Below are positions 16,193 to 25,680 of a stretch of DNA of 64,000 nucleotides, in pieces. The notes beneath the pieces are model-generated. The model had not been told where the DNA came from. It did no database searches and saw only the letters and a program-made list of their open reading frames with translations. The position numbers were made by a program, and so were the translations under genes. This stretch comes from Nitrospirota bacterium (GTDB lineage: Bacteria; Nitrospirota; Nitrospiria; SBBL01; JAADHI01): positions 16,168 to 80,167 of the forward strand of contig JAJDBU010000072.1 in NCBI GenBank assembly GCA_029261195.1, read 5' to 3'. Position 1 is the first letter of the stretch. Each line of letters opens with the position of its first letter.

Positions 16193-17659
16193 ATGAGATC
16201 AGGGGTTTGCTGCTTGAGTATCGACCCGAAACATCGTCTTTTTCTCACAATTGATCAGGGCGGACATGCAAGCCGTGCTTTCGTATTTGACGCGCAAGGC
16301 GCAGTGCTTGCCAAAGCATCCTGTACGATCAAAACAGACCGTCCCTTACCGTACTGGGTCGAGCACGATGCTGAAGACTTAATCGCTTCAATCCAAGAAG
16401 CGATTAATCAAGCGGTCTCACAATTAGGTAAAAATCAGGACAGGCTCTATGCCGCTGGTCTCGCCACGCAACGGGCCAGTATTGTGTGCTGGAATCGCTT
16501 TACAGGAGAGGCCTTGTCCAAAGTCCTCTCCTGGCAGGACCGGCGTGCGGCAGACTGGATGGAAGCGCTTACGCTGGATTCCTCAGATCTCCACCGGCGC
16601 ACAGGTCTCTTCCCTTCAGCCCATTATGGTGCAAGCAAACTCCGATGGTGTCTTGAACACCTCCCTGCTGTGCAAACAGCCTTGCAAAACGGAACACTCC
16701 TTATGGGTCCTTTGGCCGGTTTTATTATTGCCCGTCTGACGGAAGAAGGGCAAAGCTATGCTGATCCGGCAAATGCCTCAAGGACACTGCTATGGGATAT
16801 CCTGACTGAAAATTGGGACAATCTTTTATTGAAGAGGTTTAAAATTCCGATCACTGCCCTGCCCTTATGTGTGCCGTCCCGCCATGCATTCGGGCATATT
16901 GTCCTTTCCAAAAATCGCATTCCTCTTACCCTTGTTACAGGAGACCAGTCTGCGTCCCTTTTTCATGAGGGTCAGCCTAAGAGAAATGCGGTTTACATTA
17001 ACCTTGGAACCGGCGGTTTTCTTCAAGGTCTGCAAAAACAGCCAATAAAATCAGAGCGCTTATTATCGAGCGTTGTACTCTGTGAAAAAAAGGAAAGGGT
17101 CTATGCACTAGAAGGAACAATTAATGGCGCAGGTTCAGCCCTTGCGTGGTTTTCCGGTCAATACCAGGTGGACAAGTGGTTTGAGTCTGCCGAAGACTGG
17201 TTGGGAAAAACGCTTGCGCCACCGCTTTTTATCAATGCCGTTGGCGGTCTGGCTTCTCCTTATTGGATACCCCGCCTATCATCACAGTTTATCGGCGATG
17301 GAGATCTCACTTCACGATTTACTGCCGTGATTGAAAGCATCCTTTTTTTGATACAGGTTAATCTGGATGAGATGAGGAAGGTGATTGAAGCTCCCTCAGA
17401 ATTGATTCTCAGCGGAGGTCTCTCCGCAATAGACGGCCTCTCCCAGAGGCTTTCAAATCTTTCCGGAATTTCAGTGAATCGTTCTGAAGCCTCGGAGGCA
17501 ACAGCACGCGGTCTCGCCTTCCTCTTGACAAAGCCAGACTCTGCCTGGACAGCGGGCCTTAAAACAAGGCGGTTTTTTCCGGAAGATGACCAAGGACTGA
17601 GATCTCGTTATGCCCGCTGGCAACAGGAAATGAAGAAAGCGATTGAGCAAGAGCGATAA
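16193..17659 (+). CDS. FGGY-family carbohydrate kinase (glycerol-kinase-like)
   Basis: 488 residues, the usual length of the family. The N-terminal phosphate-binding loop LFLTIDQGGHASRAF and the second-domain loop INLGTGGFLQG are the FGGY/actin-fold ATP site. The first is a variant of the glycerol kinase DQGTTSSR motif. It is followed 27 bp later by a glycerophosphodiesterase, so glycerol or a glycerol-like substrate is likely. The motif departures leave other polyols possible. There is no clear ribosome-binding site before the ATG; a TTG at about 16214 is an alternative start. Confidence 0.8.
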   Translation: MRSGVCCLSIDPKHRLFLTIDQGGHASRAFVFDAQGAVLAKASCTIKTDRPLPYWVEHDAEDLIASIQEAINQAVSQLGKNQDRLYAAGLATQRASIVCWNRFTGEALSKVLSWQDRRAADWMEALTLDSSDLHRRTGLFPSAHYGASKLRWCLEHLPAVQTALQNGTLLMGPLAGFIIARLTEEGQSYADPANASRTLLWDILTENWDNLLLKRFKIPITALPLCVPSRHAFGHIVLSKNRIPLTLVTGDQSASLFHEGQPKRNAVYINLGTGGFLQGLQKQPIKSERLLSSVVLCEKKERVYALEGTINGAGSALAWFSGQYQVDKWFESAEDWLGKTLAPPLFINAVGGLASPYWIPRLSSQFIGDGDLTSRFTAVIESILFLIQVNLDEMRKVIEAPSELILSGGLSAIDGLSQRLSNLSGISVNRSEASEATARGLAFLLTKPDSAWTAGLKTRRFFPEDDQGLRSRYARWQQEMKKAIEQER

Positions 17660-17686
17660 GACCAAAACAAAGGAGAAGGAATAACG

Positions 17687-18466
17687 ATGGAGAAAGAGCC
17701 ACAAAAAAAGCAAAAAAAAGAAAAATTCCCTGCTCTTGTCGCCCATCGCGGTTATGCCGCCTGTTTTCCGGAAAACACCCTGCTTTCTCTCAGTGAGGCC
17801 CTCAAGGCCGGAGCCTGTTTTATAGAATTCGATGTCCAACTTTGTGCAGATCACACCCCCTTTGTGATTCATGATCGTTCGCTTGATCGCACCTGTGGCA
17901 TAGAAAAAGACCTTTTCACCTTGTCTTCCGAAGCGCTAAAACAGATTCAAGCCTGTGAACCGGCGCGTTTTGGCAAACAGTTTCAGAATAGGGGCATTTA
18001 CATTCCCACACTGGCTGAAGTGGTCGATTTATTACAAGACTGGCCTGAGGCGACTGCCTTTGTTGAAATCAAAAGAGAGAGCCTCAGGTATCATGGCCTG
18101 GAGTACACTGTCGAGAAGGTGATGACGGTCATCGAAGTTGTGCTTAAGCAATGCTGCATTATTTCAAAATCGACCTCGGCAATCGGCTATGCCAGAAGCC
18201 TGGGTGCAAGCAGTATTGGCTGGGTTGTAACTGAATGGACAGAAAACTCACGGCATCAAATAACGGAATTGGCACCTGATGTGCTCATTTGTAATTATGA
18301 AAAAATTCCCTCACCGACAACTCAATTGTGGCCAGGACCCTGGATTTGGGCCTTTTACGAAGTCATTCATCCTGAGTTGGCGGCAATGCTTTACGCGCAA
18401 GGCGCCACACTAATTGAAACAAAAGACATCGGAAAGATGCTGGAAAATTTCGGAAGCTCTGATTGA
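17687..18466 (+). CDS. Glycerophosphodiester phosphodiesterase
   Basis: 259 residues preceded by AGGAGAAGGA. The GDPD motifs are present: LVAHRGYAACFPENT with the catalytic His-Arg and Glu-Asn, FIEFDVQLCADHTPFVIHD with the metal-binding Glu/Asp and second His, and VEIKRE. It hydrolyses glycerophosphodiesters to glycerol-3-phosphate and an alcohol. There is no signal peptide, so it acts in the cytosol. With the upstream kinase it suggests salvage of membrane-lipid headgroups. Confidence 0.9.
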   Translation: MEKEPQKKQKKEKFPALVAHRGYAACFPENTLLSLSEALKAGACFIEFDVQLCADHTPFVIHDRSLDRTCGIEKDLFTLSSEALKQIQACEPARFGKQFQNRGIYIPTLAEVVDLLQDWPEATAFVEIKRESLRYHGLEYTVEKVMTVIEVVLKQCCIISKSTSAIGYARSLGASSIGWVVTEWTENSRHQITELAPDVLICNYEKIPSPTTQLWPGPWIWAFYEVIHPELAAMLYAQGATLIETKDIGKMLENFGSSD

Positions 18467-18698
18467 ATCCGAGTTGAATTTTCCAAGAGAAACAAATCAG
18501 GTTCAAGGCAGAAATTTCGGAGAATAGTCGGTTATTTCCATGATTTGGGGCGTAAAACCTGAAAGTTTTTGACTCAAAAACAAGGCATGACTTATTCAAA
18601 GCTTCCTTGTAGATGCGGTTCCTTTTCCTAAACCTTGAATCAAATATTCAATGACTGTTAGACTCACAACATTGATTCACTTGGCCTGAAATGATCTG

Positions 18699-19115
18699 AT
18701 GAAAAAAGCAAGTTCTCATCGCGTAATTTTTTGGACTGTCTTGCTGGCCTTTGGCTTGATGCTGACAGGAAAAGCGATTGCCTGTTTCGCGCCTTCCGCG
18801 ATGGAGATGAGCCAGGGAAAATCGATGGACTGCTGCATGGAGCGCTGCCGGATGGAAACGACGCACGAGGCCGCGCAAAAGGCCTGTGAGCAGAGCCTTC
18901 AGGCCTTTAGTCTGCAAGAAACCCTTTCAAACCCCGACAAAAATTGTAACCCTTCAGCTCAAATCATTTTGTCGGACATCAATCCGCTGCCGCTTTTTTC
19001 CTCAGCCTTGCTTGAACCGAATCATCGCATCAATCCGCTTCGGAACGAAGCGCCGATTAAGCGGCACAGTTCAGGTATCCCAATCTATACCTCGATACAA
19101 AGCTTTCTGATTTAG
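18699..19115 (+). CDS. Small secreted Cys/Met-rich protein before the Cus operon
   Basis: 138 residues with a signal peptide (to about residue 30, GKAIA-CF). The mature start is rich in possible metal ligands: M-E-M-S, MDCCMERCRMETTHE and a further Cys. The C-terminal half is low in ligands. I do not recognise the family. The position 120 bp before a CusCBA-type operon and the CC/M/H cluster suggest periplasmic copper or silver binding. Expression signals are weak, with no strong ribosome-binding site. Confidence 0.55.
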   Translation: MKKASSHRVIFWTVLLAFGLMLTGKAIACFAPSAMEMSQGKSMDCCMERCRMETTHEAAQKACEQSLQAFSLQETLSNPDKNCNPSAQIILSDINPLPLFSSALLEPNHRINPLRNEAPIKRHSSGIPIYTSIQSFLI

Positions 19116-19235
19116 ACCTCTTTTTACACTTCCTTAGCTCAACCTTTGTCCACGCGTTTCATCTATTGCGCTGTGTGGCATGGGGTGAACTCCGTCTTTA
19201 AGACTATTTTTTATCGGATCAAGAGAGGATGACCC

Positions 19236-20525
19236 ATGAAATGTTTTTGGATTTTGCCTTTATTTCTGACAGTGATGCTTTTGCCTGCCCTGTTTCCCGA
19301 AAAAGGGAGAGCGGAAGACAAGCTTTTTTTATCCTCGCTCATTGAGGAAGCGCTAGAGGCCAATCCGAATATTGCGGCGGCCAATGCTGCGTGGGAGGCG
19401 CACTTAGCACGCATTGCTCAGGTGAATGTCCTGGATGACCCTGAGATCGGTTTCGACACCTGGAATATTCCAAATACCCTTGATTTAAGTCAAACACGCA
19501 ATTGGATTTTTTTTGCCCGACAACGTTTTCCGGCGGCGGGAACGCTGAAGCTACGCGCGGAGCTGGCAGAAACTGTGGCGACGCGGGCCGAAGCGCAAAT
19601 CAGCATGACGGTTAGATCCATCATCGCGGCGGTCAAAATTGCTTATGACTCACTTTATCTGGCGCACAAAGCCATTGAGGTCAATGCAGAACACCTCGAT
19701 ATTTTGAAACGTTTCGAGGAAATTGCCGAAATTAAGTATCAAACCGCCGCAGTCTCAGAGCAGGATGTGCTCAAGGCGCGCGTGGCCCTGGCACGTTTGG
19801 AAAACGAGCAAGTCACTCTTGAACAGCGCCAGCACACCGCGCGTGCGGCTTTGAATACCCTTTTGAAACGTTCGCCTCGTTCTCCACTGGCAATACCCGA
19901 AAACTTGCGGCGAATTGACCTGCCCTCAGACTTAGTGGCCCTGGCATCCAAAGCCCTGCGTGTACGACCTGAATTGAAAGCAGCCAAAGCGGCGATTAAA
20001 CGTAGTGAGCAAGAGCTTGCGCTGGCGAAGCTTAAATTTAAGCCCGACTATCAAGTCTCCGTTAAGCGATTTCAAAATCAGGGCACGCCCCAGCCGAGTG
20101 GCTGGGGTATTTCGGCCAGCATCAATCTGCCCTGGTTTTTTCATCAAAAACACGACCATCGGATTCAGGAAACACGGCATCGCACGACACAGCAAGAGGC
20201 GATGTACGAAAACCTGAAAGATCAGACCCGTTTTGCCATAGAAGATTTGATTGTAAAGATTCAAACGGCGGGTCGGCTTGCGGCGCTCTTTCAGGAGAAT
20301 GTGATCCCACAAGCAGAACAGTCGGTGGCCTCAGCACAAACGGGCTATCAGACCGACCAGGTTGATTTTCTGGATCTGCTCGAAAGTCAGCGTCAGTTGG
20401 TGACTTTTCGGCTTGAATATTTTCAGGCGCTGGCCTTGCAAAATCAGGAGGTGGCGCGTTTGGAACAGGTGATGGGTTCAGATCTCTCTGATTTTAAAAA
20501 TAAAACGGATGGAGGTTTAAAATGA
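19236..20525 (+). CDS. TolC-family outer-membrane efflux protein (CusC-type)
   Basis: 429 residues with a signal peptide ending GRAED. The rest shows the two long helical hairpin repeats typical of the OEP family (EALEANPNIAAANAAWEA and AVSEQDVLKARVALARLE are characteristic segments). It is the exit duct of the tripartite pump encoded by the next two genes. Its last codons overlap the adaptor start by ATGA. Confidence 0.9.
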   Translation: MKCFWILPLFLTVMLLPALFPEKGRAEDKLFLSSLIEEALEANPNIAAANAAWEAHLARIAQVNVLDDPEIGFDTWNIPNTLDLSQTRNWIFFARQRFPAAGTLKLRAELAETVATRAEAQISMTVRSIIAAVKIAYDSLYLAHKAIEVNAEHLDILKRFEEIAEIKYQTAAVSEQDVLKARVALARLENEQVTLEQRQHTARAALNTLLKRSPRSPLAIPENLRRIDLPSDLVALASKALRVRPELKAAKAAIKRSEQELALAKLKFKPDYQVSVKRFQNQGTPQPSGWGISASINLPWFFHQKHDHRIQETRHRTTQQEAMYENLKDQTRFAIEDLIVKIQTAGRLAALFQENVIPQAEQSVASAQTGYQTDQVDFLDLLESQRQLVTFRLEYFQALALQNQEVARLEQVMGSDLSDFKNKTDGGLK

Positions 20526-21802
20526 AACGATTCTTTGTTGTGAGATTGCTTAGCTGTGTTGTTTTGAATATGAGTCCTTTCGGAGGCGCTGCTTTTGCGC
20601 AAATGGATCAGATGAAAGGCATGGAGGGTGGAAAGATGTCTTTGCCGATGTCTCAAACATCCTCCGGAAATAAAGTACCCGAAGGACAAGTGCCCGTGAT
20701 GCTCACGCCGCACAAACAAAAACTGGTGGGTATAAAGACCAAAGCTGTACGCCAAAAAGTCATGACTAAACGGATCCGCACCATCGGGCGGGTGGATTAT
20801 GACGAACGGACCTTAACGACCGTGACGACCAAAATTGAGGGCTGGATCGAAGCGCTCACCGTGGATGCGACGGGCATGGCCGTTAAAAAAGGCAAACCGC
20901 TCTTTTCAGTCTACAGCCCGAAACTGCTTCAAACGCAGGAGGAATACCTCTTGGCTTTTAAAACGCAAAAAAAAATGAAGCAAAAAAAAGTCAGAGAAAA
21001 CCTGATTTCCGCCAGTCGCCGACGCTTGCTGCTTTGGGATGTCACGCCGCAACAGGTTCGGGAACTGGAAAAACGCGGAAAAGTGATTCGTGCCTTGCCC
21101 GTACTCTCTCCTGCCAGCGGTATTATCACGGAAAAAATGGCCTTGCCCGGCATGTATGTCAAACCCGGCATGGCACTCTATAAAATCGCGGATCTATCCA
21201 AGGTCTGGGTGTTGGTCGATATTTATGAACACGAGCTGGTCTGGATTGAACTTGGACAGCTGTCTGAACTCACTCTGGCCTCCCTGCCCGGCCAGGTCTT
21301 TCGGGGAAAAGTGACTTACATCTATCCCTATCTGAACGAGGGCAGTCGAACGGCGACCCTTCGTATTGAGTTGGATAACAAAGACGGAAAACTTAAACCC
21401 GGCATGTATGCGAATGTTACTTTTACCATAAAGGCAGCGGAAGGCCTGGTCGTGCCGGAAAGTGCCGTACTCGATTCCGGTCTTCGACAAGTCGCTTTTG
21501 TGGCGAAAGCGGGAGGACTATTTGAGCCCCGTGTGATTAAAACCGGACGGCGCTTCAATCACGAGATTGAAATACTGGAAGGTCTGGAAGCGGGTGAACA
21601 GGTCGTCACGCAGGGCACTTTTTTGATCGATTCCGAAAGTAAACTCATGGCCTCCACGGAAGGCATGATGGGCCTCGTGGGTATGGGCGACTGGAAAATG
21701 GAAGGCTCCAAAATGGGCGGCATGGACATGGGAGATGGCAAGATGGACAAGATGCCGAACATGCCGAACATGCCAAACATGAATGGAATGAATCATGATT
21801 GA
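20522..21802 (+). CDS. RND periplasmic adaptor (CusB-type)
   Basis: 426 residues preceded by GGAGG. A signal peptide is followed by a Met-rich stretch (MDQMKGMEGGKM), then barrel-sandwich, helical hairpin and beta-barrel domains of the HlyD/CusB family (GWIEALTVDATGMAVKKGKPLF is the lipoyl-like half). The C-terminus is another Met-rich tail with MPN repeats. Met clusters at both ends fit delivery of Cu(I) or Ag(I) to the pump. It overlaps the pump gene by eight bases. Confidence 0.9.
   Translation: MKRFFVVRLLSCVVLNMSPFGGAAFAQMDQMKGMEGGKMSLPMSQTSSGNKVPEGQVPVMLTPHKQKLVGIKTKAVRQKVMTKRIRTIGRVDYDERTLTTVTTKIEGWIEALTVDATGMAVKKGKPLFSVYSPKLLQTQEEYLLAFKTQKKMKQKKVRENLISASRRRLLLWDVTPQQVRELEKRGKVIRALPVLSPASGIITEKMALPGMYVKPGMALYKIADLSKVWVLVDIYEHELVWIELGQLSELTLASLPGQVFRGKVTYIYPYLNEGSRTATLRIELDNKDGKLKPGMYANVTFTIKAAEGLVVPESAVLDSGLRQVAFVAKAGGLFEPRVIKTGRRFNHEIEILEGLEAGEQVVTQGTFLIDSESKLMASTEGMMGLVGMGDWKMEGSKMGGMDMGDGKMDKMPNMPNMPNMNGMNHD
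21752..21778 (+). repeat. 9-bp tandem repeats encoding MPN units
   Basis: Three copies of ATGCCGAAC (the third ATGCCAAAC) encode MPNMPNMPN in the adaptor tail. Each unit adds one Met, so copy-number change would alter the number of soft-metal ligands without a frameshift. Confidence 0.8.
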
Positions 21803-24800
21803 GCGCATCATTGAAGCCTGTGGCCGCAATCGCTTCATGGTCTTTCTGGGTGTCTTCTTTTTCTCGGCCTGGGGAATCTGGGCGATGGCACGCATTCCCC
21901 TGGATGCCATTCCCGATTTGTCTGACGTGCAGGTCATCGTCTTTACCGATTGGCCGGGGCGTAGCCCCACGCTGATTGAGGATCAAATTACCTATCCCAT
22001 TGTCACGGCCATGACCGCCGCGCCGAAAGTGAAATATGCGCGCGGGCAGTCTTTTTTGGGTCTCTCCTTTGTGAATGTGGTCTTTGAAGACGGCACGGAC
22101 ATGTACTGGGCGAGAAGCCGCGTCATGGAATATATGCAATCCGTCTCAGGCAAGCTGCCGGAAGGCGTTACGCCCACGCTGGGACCGGATGCGACCGGCG
22201 TCGGCTGGGTTTTTGAATATGCACTCGTCGATGAATCGGGTGAACACGATCTCTGGGAGTTGACCTCCTTTCAGGATTGGACGCTGCGTTACTGGCTGCA
22301 ATCTGTGCCGGGTGTGGCCGAGGTCGCCACCATTGGCGGCATGGTCAAGCAATATCAAATCGTACTCGATCCGAACAAACTCCTGGCCTACAAGATCCCC
22401 TTACTTACAGTCATTCAAGCCGTTCGAGAGAGTAATAACGATGTCGGCGGACGCGTGGTTGAGCTTTCGGAGCGGGAATACATGCTGCGGGGTCTGGGCT
22501 ATATCCAAAACCTGGATGATCTGCGCGATATTTCTCTGGCCCTGCGCGGTGATGGCACGCCCATCTTTTTAGGCGATGTTGCGCGTGTGCAGATCGGGCC
22601 GGACATGCGACGCGGGCTTGCGGATTTGGACGGAGAAGGGGAGGTGGTCGGAGGCGTTGTCATCATGCGTTTCGGCGAAAATGCCTTGAATGTCATCGAA
22701 GGCGTGAAAGCCAAACTCAAAGAAATCGAAAGCTCACTGCCCAAAGGCGTGAAGATTGTCACGACTTACGACCGCTCCGATCTTATTTACGGCGCGATTG
22801 ACACTCTGCGTGAAAAACTGGTCGAGATTACCGTCGTCGTCAGTATCATTTGTATTCTGTTTTTGCTGCATTTTCGTTCGGCGCTGGTGGCGATTTTAAC
22901 CCTGCCTGTCGCCATTTTGATTTCTTTTATTGCGATGTATTATTTGGGACTCAGCTCCAACGTCATGTCTTTGGGCGGCATTGCGATTGCCGTGGGGGCG
23001 ATGGTGGATGCCTCCATCGTCATGATCGAAAATGCCCATAGCCGCTTGGAGGAGAAACCCGATGCCGACCGTACCACGGTCATCATCGAAGCCGCAAAAG
23101 AACTGGGCCGACCTCTGTTTTTTTCACTGCTCATCATCACCGTTTCTTTCATGCCCATCTTTACGCTCGAATTTCAGGAGGGACGGCTGTTTAAACCCCT
23201 GGCCTATACCAAAACCTTCGCCATGTTTTTTGCGGCCATTGTTTCCATTACCCTGGTTCCGGCTCTCATGACCCTGTTGATTCGCGGCAAGATCACCCCC
23301 GCCGCCAAGAACCCGGCCAATCGTTTGCTCGTGTGGATCTATCGCCCCTTTTTGAAAGCCGTACTGCGGTTTCGTTTCATTACATTGATCCTGGCCTTGG
23401 TGGGCTTGGCTGCGACCCTGCCCGTTTTTCAAGAACTCGGTACCGAATTCATGCCGCCTTTAAACGAAGGCACGATGCTCTACATGCCGACCACGCTGCC
23501 GGGACTCTCCATCCGCGAAGCCAAGGCGATCTTGCAAAAACAAAATAGGATGCTGAAGGAATTCCCCGAAGTCGAACATGTGTTCGGGAAAATCGGACGC
23601 GCCAAGACCTCGACAGATCCCGCGCCACTCAACATGGTCGAAACCGTTGTCACCTTCAAAGCCCGCGATCAATGGCGAGCGGGTTTGACTTGGGACGAAC
23701 TCATTGACGAGATGGACGCCAAGTTGCAATTTCCGGGCATGCCCAATATCTGGTGGATGCCCATTCAAACCCGGAACGAAATGCTGGCGACCGGGATTCG
23801 CAGCACCCTCGGCATTAAAATTTTAGGGCCGGATTTGGCGGAGATTGAAAAAATTGCCATTGAGATGGAAGGCATTCTTAAACACAAAACAGATGCACGT
23901 TCGGTATTTGCCGAACGTGTCACCGGGGGCTATTACATTGATTTTAAAATCAAACGCCGCGAAGCCGCGCGTTATGGCCTGCGCGTGAAAGACTTGAACG
24001 ACGTTATCGAATCGGCCATCGGCGGTAAAAACATTGCTCAAACGGTCGAAGGGCGCGAACGCTATCCCATCAACGTGCGCTACGCGCGTGAACTTCGAGA
24101 TAATCCGGAATCTCTGCGCCGGGTCTTGGTCGCCACATCGACCGGTGCGCAAATTCCGCTGGGACAAGTGGCCGAAATCTCTATCAATCAAGGCCCGCCG
24201 ATGGTGCGGGATGAAAATGGTTCATTGGCCGGTTTTGTGTTTGTGGACGGCGTGAGCGGTGACCTCGGCAGCTTCGTAGAAAAGGCAAAAAAAATTGTAC
24301 AGGAGAACCTAAAGTTGCCCGCAGGCTATTCCTTAGTTTGGGCAGGACAATATCAATACATGTTACGCGCTAAAGAAAAACTGGCCGTGGTTGTTCCCAT
24401 GACCCTGCTCATTATCTTTGTGGCGCTCTACATCAATTTTAAGTCCATCGCACGCAGCATGATCGTGCTCTTCAGCGTGCCCTTCGCCCTCATCGGCGGC
24501 ATTTGGGCCTTGAAATTATTGAACTACAACATGAGTGTCGCCGTCTGGGTGGGCTTGATCGCACTGGCGGGTGTGGCCTCCGAAATGGGGGTGGTCATGG
24601 TGTCCTTTTTAGACGAAGCTCTGTCCTCAAAAAAAGAAGCTTTGACGGGAGAGAACCTACTTACTTTCATCGCAGAAGGCGCGGCTAAACGCGTGCGCCC
24701 AGTCATGATGACTGCCGCGACCACCTTTATCGGCTTGATTCCTATTTTATGGAGTACGGGCACTGGCGCAGACGTCATGAAACGTATCGCCGCACCCATG

Positions 24801-24890
24801 GTCGGCGGCATGATCTCAGCGACGGTGTTGACCTTGTTGTTGATTCCGGCGATTTATTCACTGTTTCGTCAATGGGAGCTGCGATCTTGA
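21795..24890 (+). CDS. Heavy-metal RND pump (CusA/CzcA family)
   Basis: 1031 residues, full length. It shows the HME-RND start (IPLDAIPDLSDVQVIV, WPGRSPTLIEDQITYP), about 12 helices in two halves, and the TM4 acidic proton-relay segment GAMVDASIVMIENAHSRLE. The segment MPIQTRNEMLATGIRS matches the CusA region that supplies Met ligands in the porter domain. With the Met-rich adaptor this favours monovalent Cu/Ag over Zn/Co/Ni. It sits last in the three-gene operon. Confidence 0.92.
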   Translation: MIERIIEACGRNRFMVFLGVFFFSAWGIWAMARIPLDAIPDLSDVQVIVFTDWPGRSPTLIEDQITYPIVTAMTAAPKVKYARGQSFLGLSFVNVVFEDGTDMYWARSRVMEYMQSVSGKLPEGVTPTLGPDATGVGWVFEYALVDESGEHDLWELTSFQDWTLRYWLQSVPGVAEVATIGGMVKQYQIVLDPNKLLAYKIPLLTVIQAVRESNNDVGGRVVELSEREYMLRGLGYIQNLDDLRDISLALRGDGTPIFLGDVARVQIGPDMRRGLADLDGEGEVVGGVVIMRFGENALNVIEGVKAKLKEIESSLPKGVKIVTTYDRSDLIYGAIDTLREKLVEITVVVSIICILFLLHFRSALVAILTLPVAILISFIAMYYLGLSSNVMSLGGIAIAVGAMVDASIVMIENAHSRLEEKPDADRTTVIIEAAKELGRPLFFSLLIITVSFMPIFTLEFQEGRLFKPLAYTKTFAMFFAAIVSITLVPALMTLLIRGKITPAAKNPANRLLVWIYRPFLKAVLRFRFITLILALVGLAATLPVFQELGTEFMPPLNEGTMLYMPTTLPGLSIREAKAILQKQNRMLKEFPEVEHVFGKIGRAKTSTDPAPLNMVETVVTFKARDQWRAGLTWDELIDEMDAKLQFPGMPNIWWMPIQTRNEMLATGIRSTLGIKILGPDLAEIEKIAIEMEGILKHKTDARSVFAERVTGGYYIDFKIKRREAARYGLRVKDLNDVIESAIGGKNIAQTVEGRERYPINVRYARELRDNPESLRRVLVATSTGAQIPLGQVAEISINQGPPMVRDENGSLAGFVFVDGVSGDLGSFVEKAKKIVQENLKLPAGYSLVWAGQYQYMLRAKEKLAVVVPMTLLIIFVALYINFKSIARSMIVLFSVPFALIGGIWALKLLNYNMSVAVWVGLIALAGVASEMGVVMVSFLDEALSSKKEALTGENLLTFIAEGAAKRVRPVMMTAATTFIGLIPILWSTGTGADVMKRIAAPMVGGMISATVLTLLLIPAIYSLFRQWELRS

Positions 24891-25015
24891 GCGAGGAGTC
24901 TAGGATTTAAAATTCGAAAAAGACAGTAAAATACTTATAAGGAAATTTCCCATATGCTTACCGCTATGTTAATATCTCTTGGGGATAATCTGCTAAGCTC
25001 ATATATGGAGTCAAG

Positions 25016-25639
25016 GTGATCTGGGTTGGTTTAACCGGGGGCATTGCGAGCGGGAAAAGCACGGTCTCTCAGTTTCTAAAACAAGAGGGAGCCTTCATCA
25101 TTGATGCCGATAATATCGTCCATAGGCTGCTTTCTCAAAAGAGCGAAGTGATCGAATCGATAGTCGGGCATTTCGGGAAAAAAGTTGTGAATGCCGCTGG
25201 ACAGATTGACCGCAAGCGTCTTGGCAAAATCATTTTTCGTGACCCGGAAAAACGCATGACCCTGAACAAGATCGTTCACCCCTGCGTTTTTGAAGAATCG
25301 GAGGCCGAAAAAAATCGCATTGCGAATCAAGATCCGAAGGCCGTGATCATTTTTGATGCGGCTCTTTTAATTGAAACCGGGGCTTATCAAAAAATGGACT
25401 GGAACCTTTTGGTCTATTTGGATCATAGGACTCAAATCAATCGCTTGATCAAACGAGATCATCTGACACAAGAGGATGCAGAGCGACGGATCAAGGCGCA
25501 AATATCTATCGATGATAAAATAAGACGGGTCAATGAAGTCATCGATAACCGATATCCCCGTCATGAGGTAGAAAATGCTGTACATCAAATCTACCTCAGA
25601 CTGAAAAGAAAGGCCGGAACATCTATTACCTGTTCATGA
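25016..25639 (+). CDS. coaE: Dephospho-CoA kinase
   Basis: 207 residues starting with GTG behind GGAGT. The Walker A sequence GLTGGIASGKS and the DADNIVH segment are the CoaE signature. It phosphorylates the ribose 3'-hydroxyl of dephospho-CoA with ATP, the last step of CoA synthesis, in the cytosol. It is followed by galU. Confidence 0.95.
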   Translation: MIWVGLTGGIASGKSTVSQFLKQEGAFIIDADNIVHRLLSQKSEVIESIVGHFGKKVVNAAGQIDRKRLGKIIFRDPEKRMTLNKIVHPCVFEESEAEKNRIANQDPKAVIIFDAALLIETGAYQKMDWNLLVYLDHRTQINRLIKRDHLTQEDAERRIKAQISIDDKIRRVNEVIDNRYPRHEVENAVHQIYLRLKRKAGTSITCS

Positions 25640-25680
25640 CTTAATTATCTTAATTCCATAAAAAGGGAGAAAACAAAATA

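Noticed and set aside
21645-22139. 164-codon minus-strand ORF across the adaptor/pump junction
   Set aside because: Shadow of the Met/Gly-rich adaptor tail and pump start, giving a His-rich artefact.
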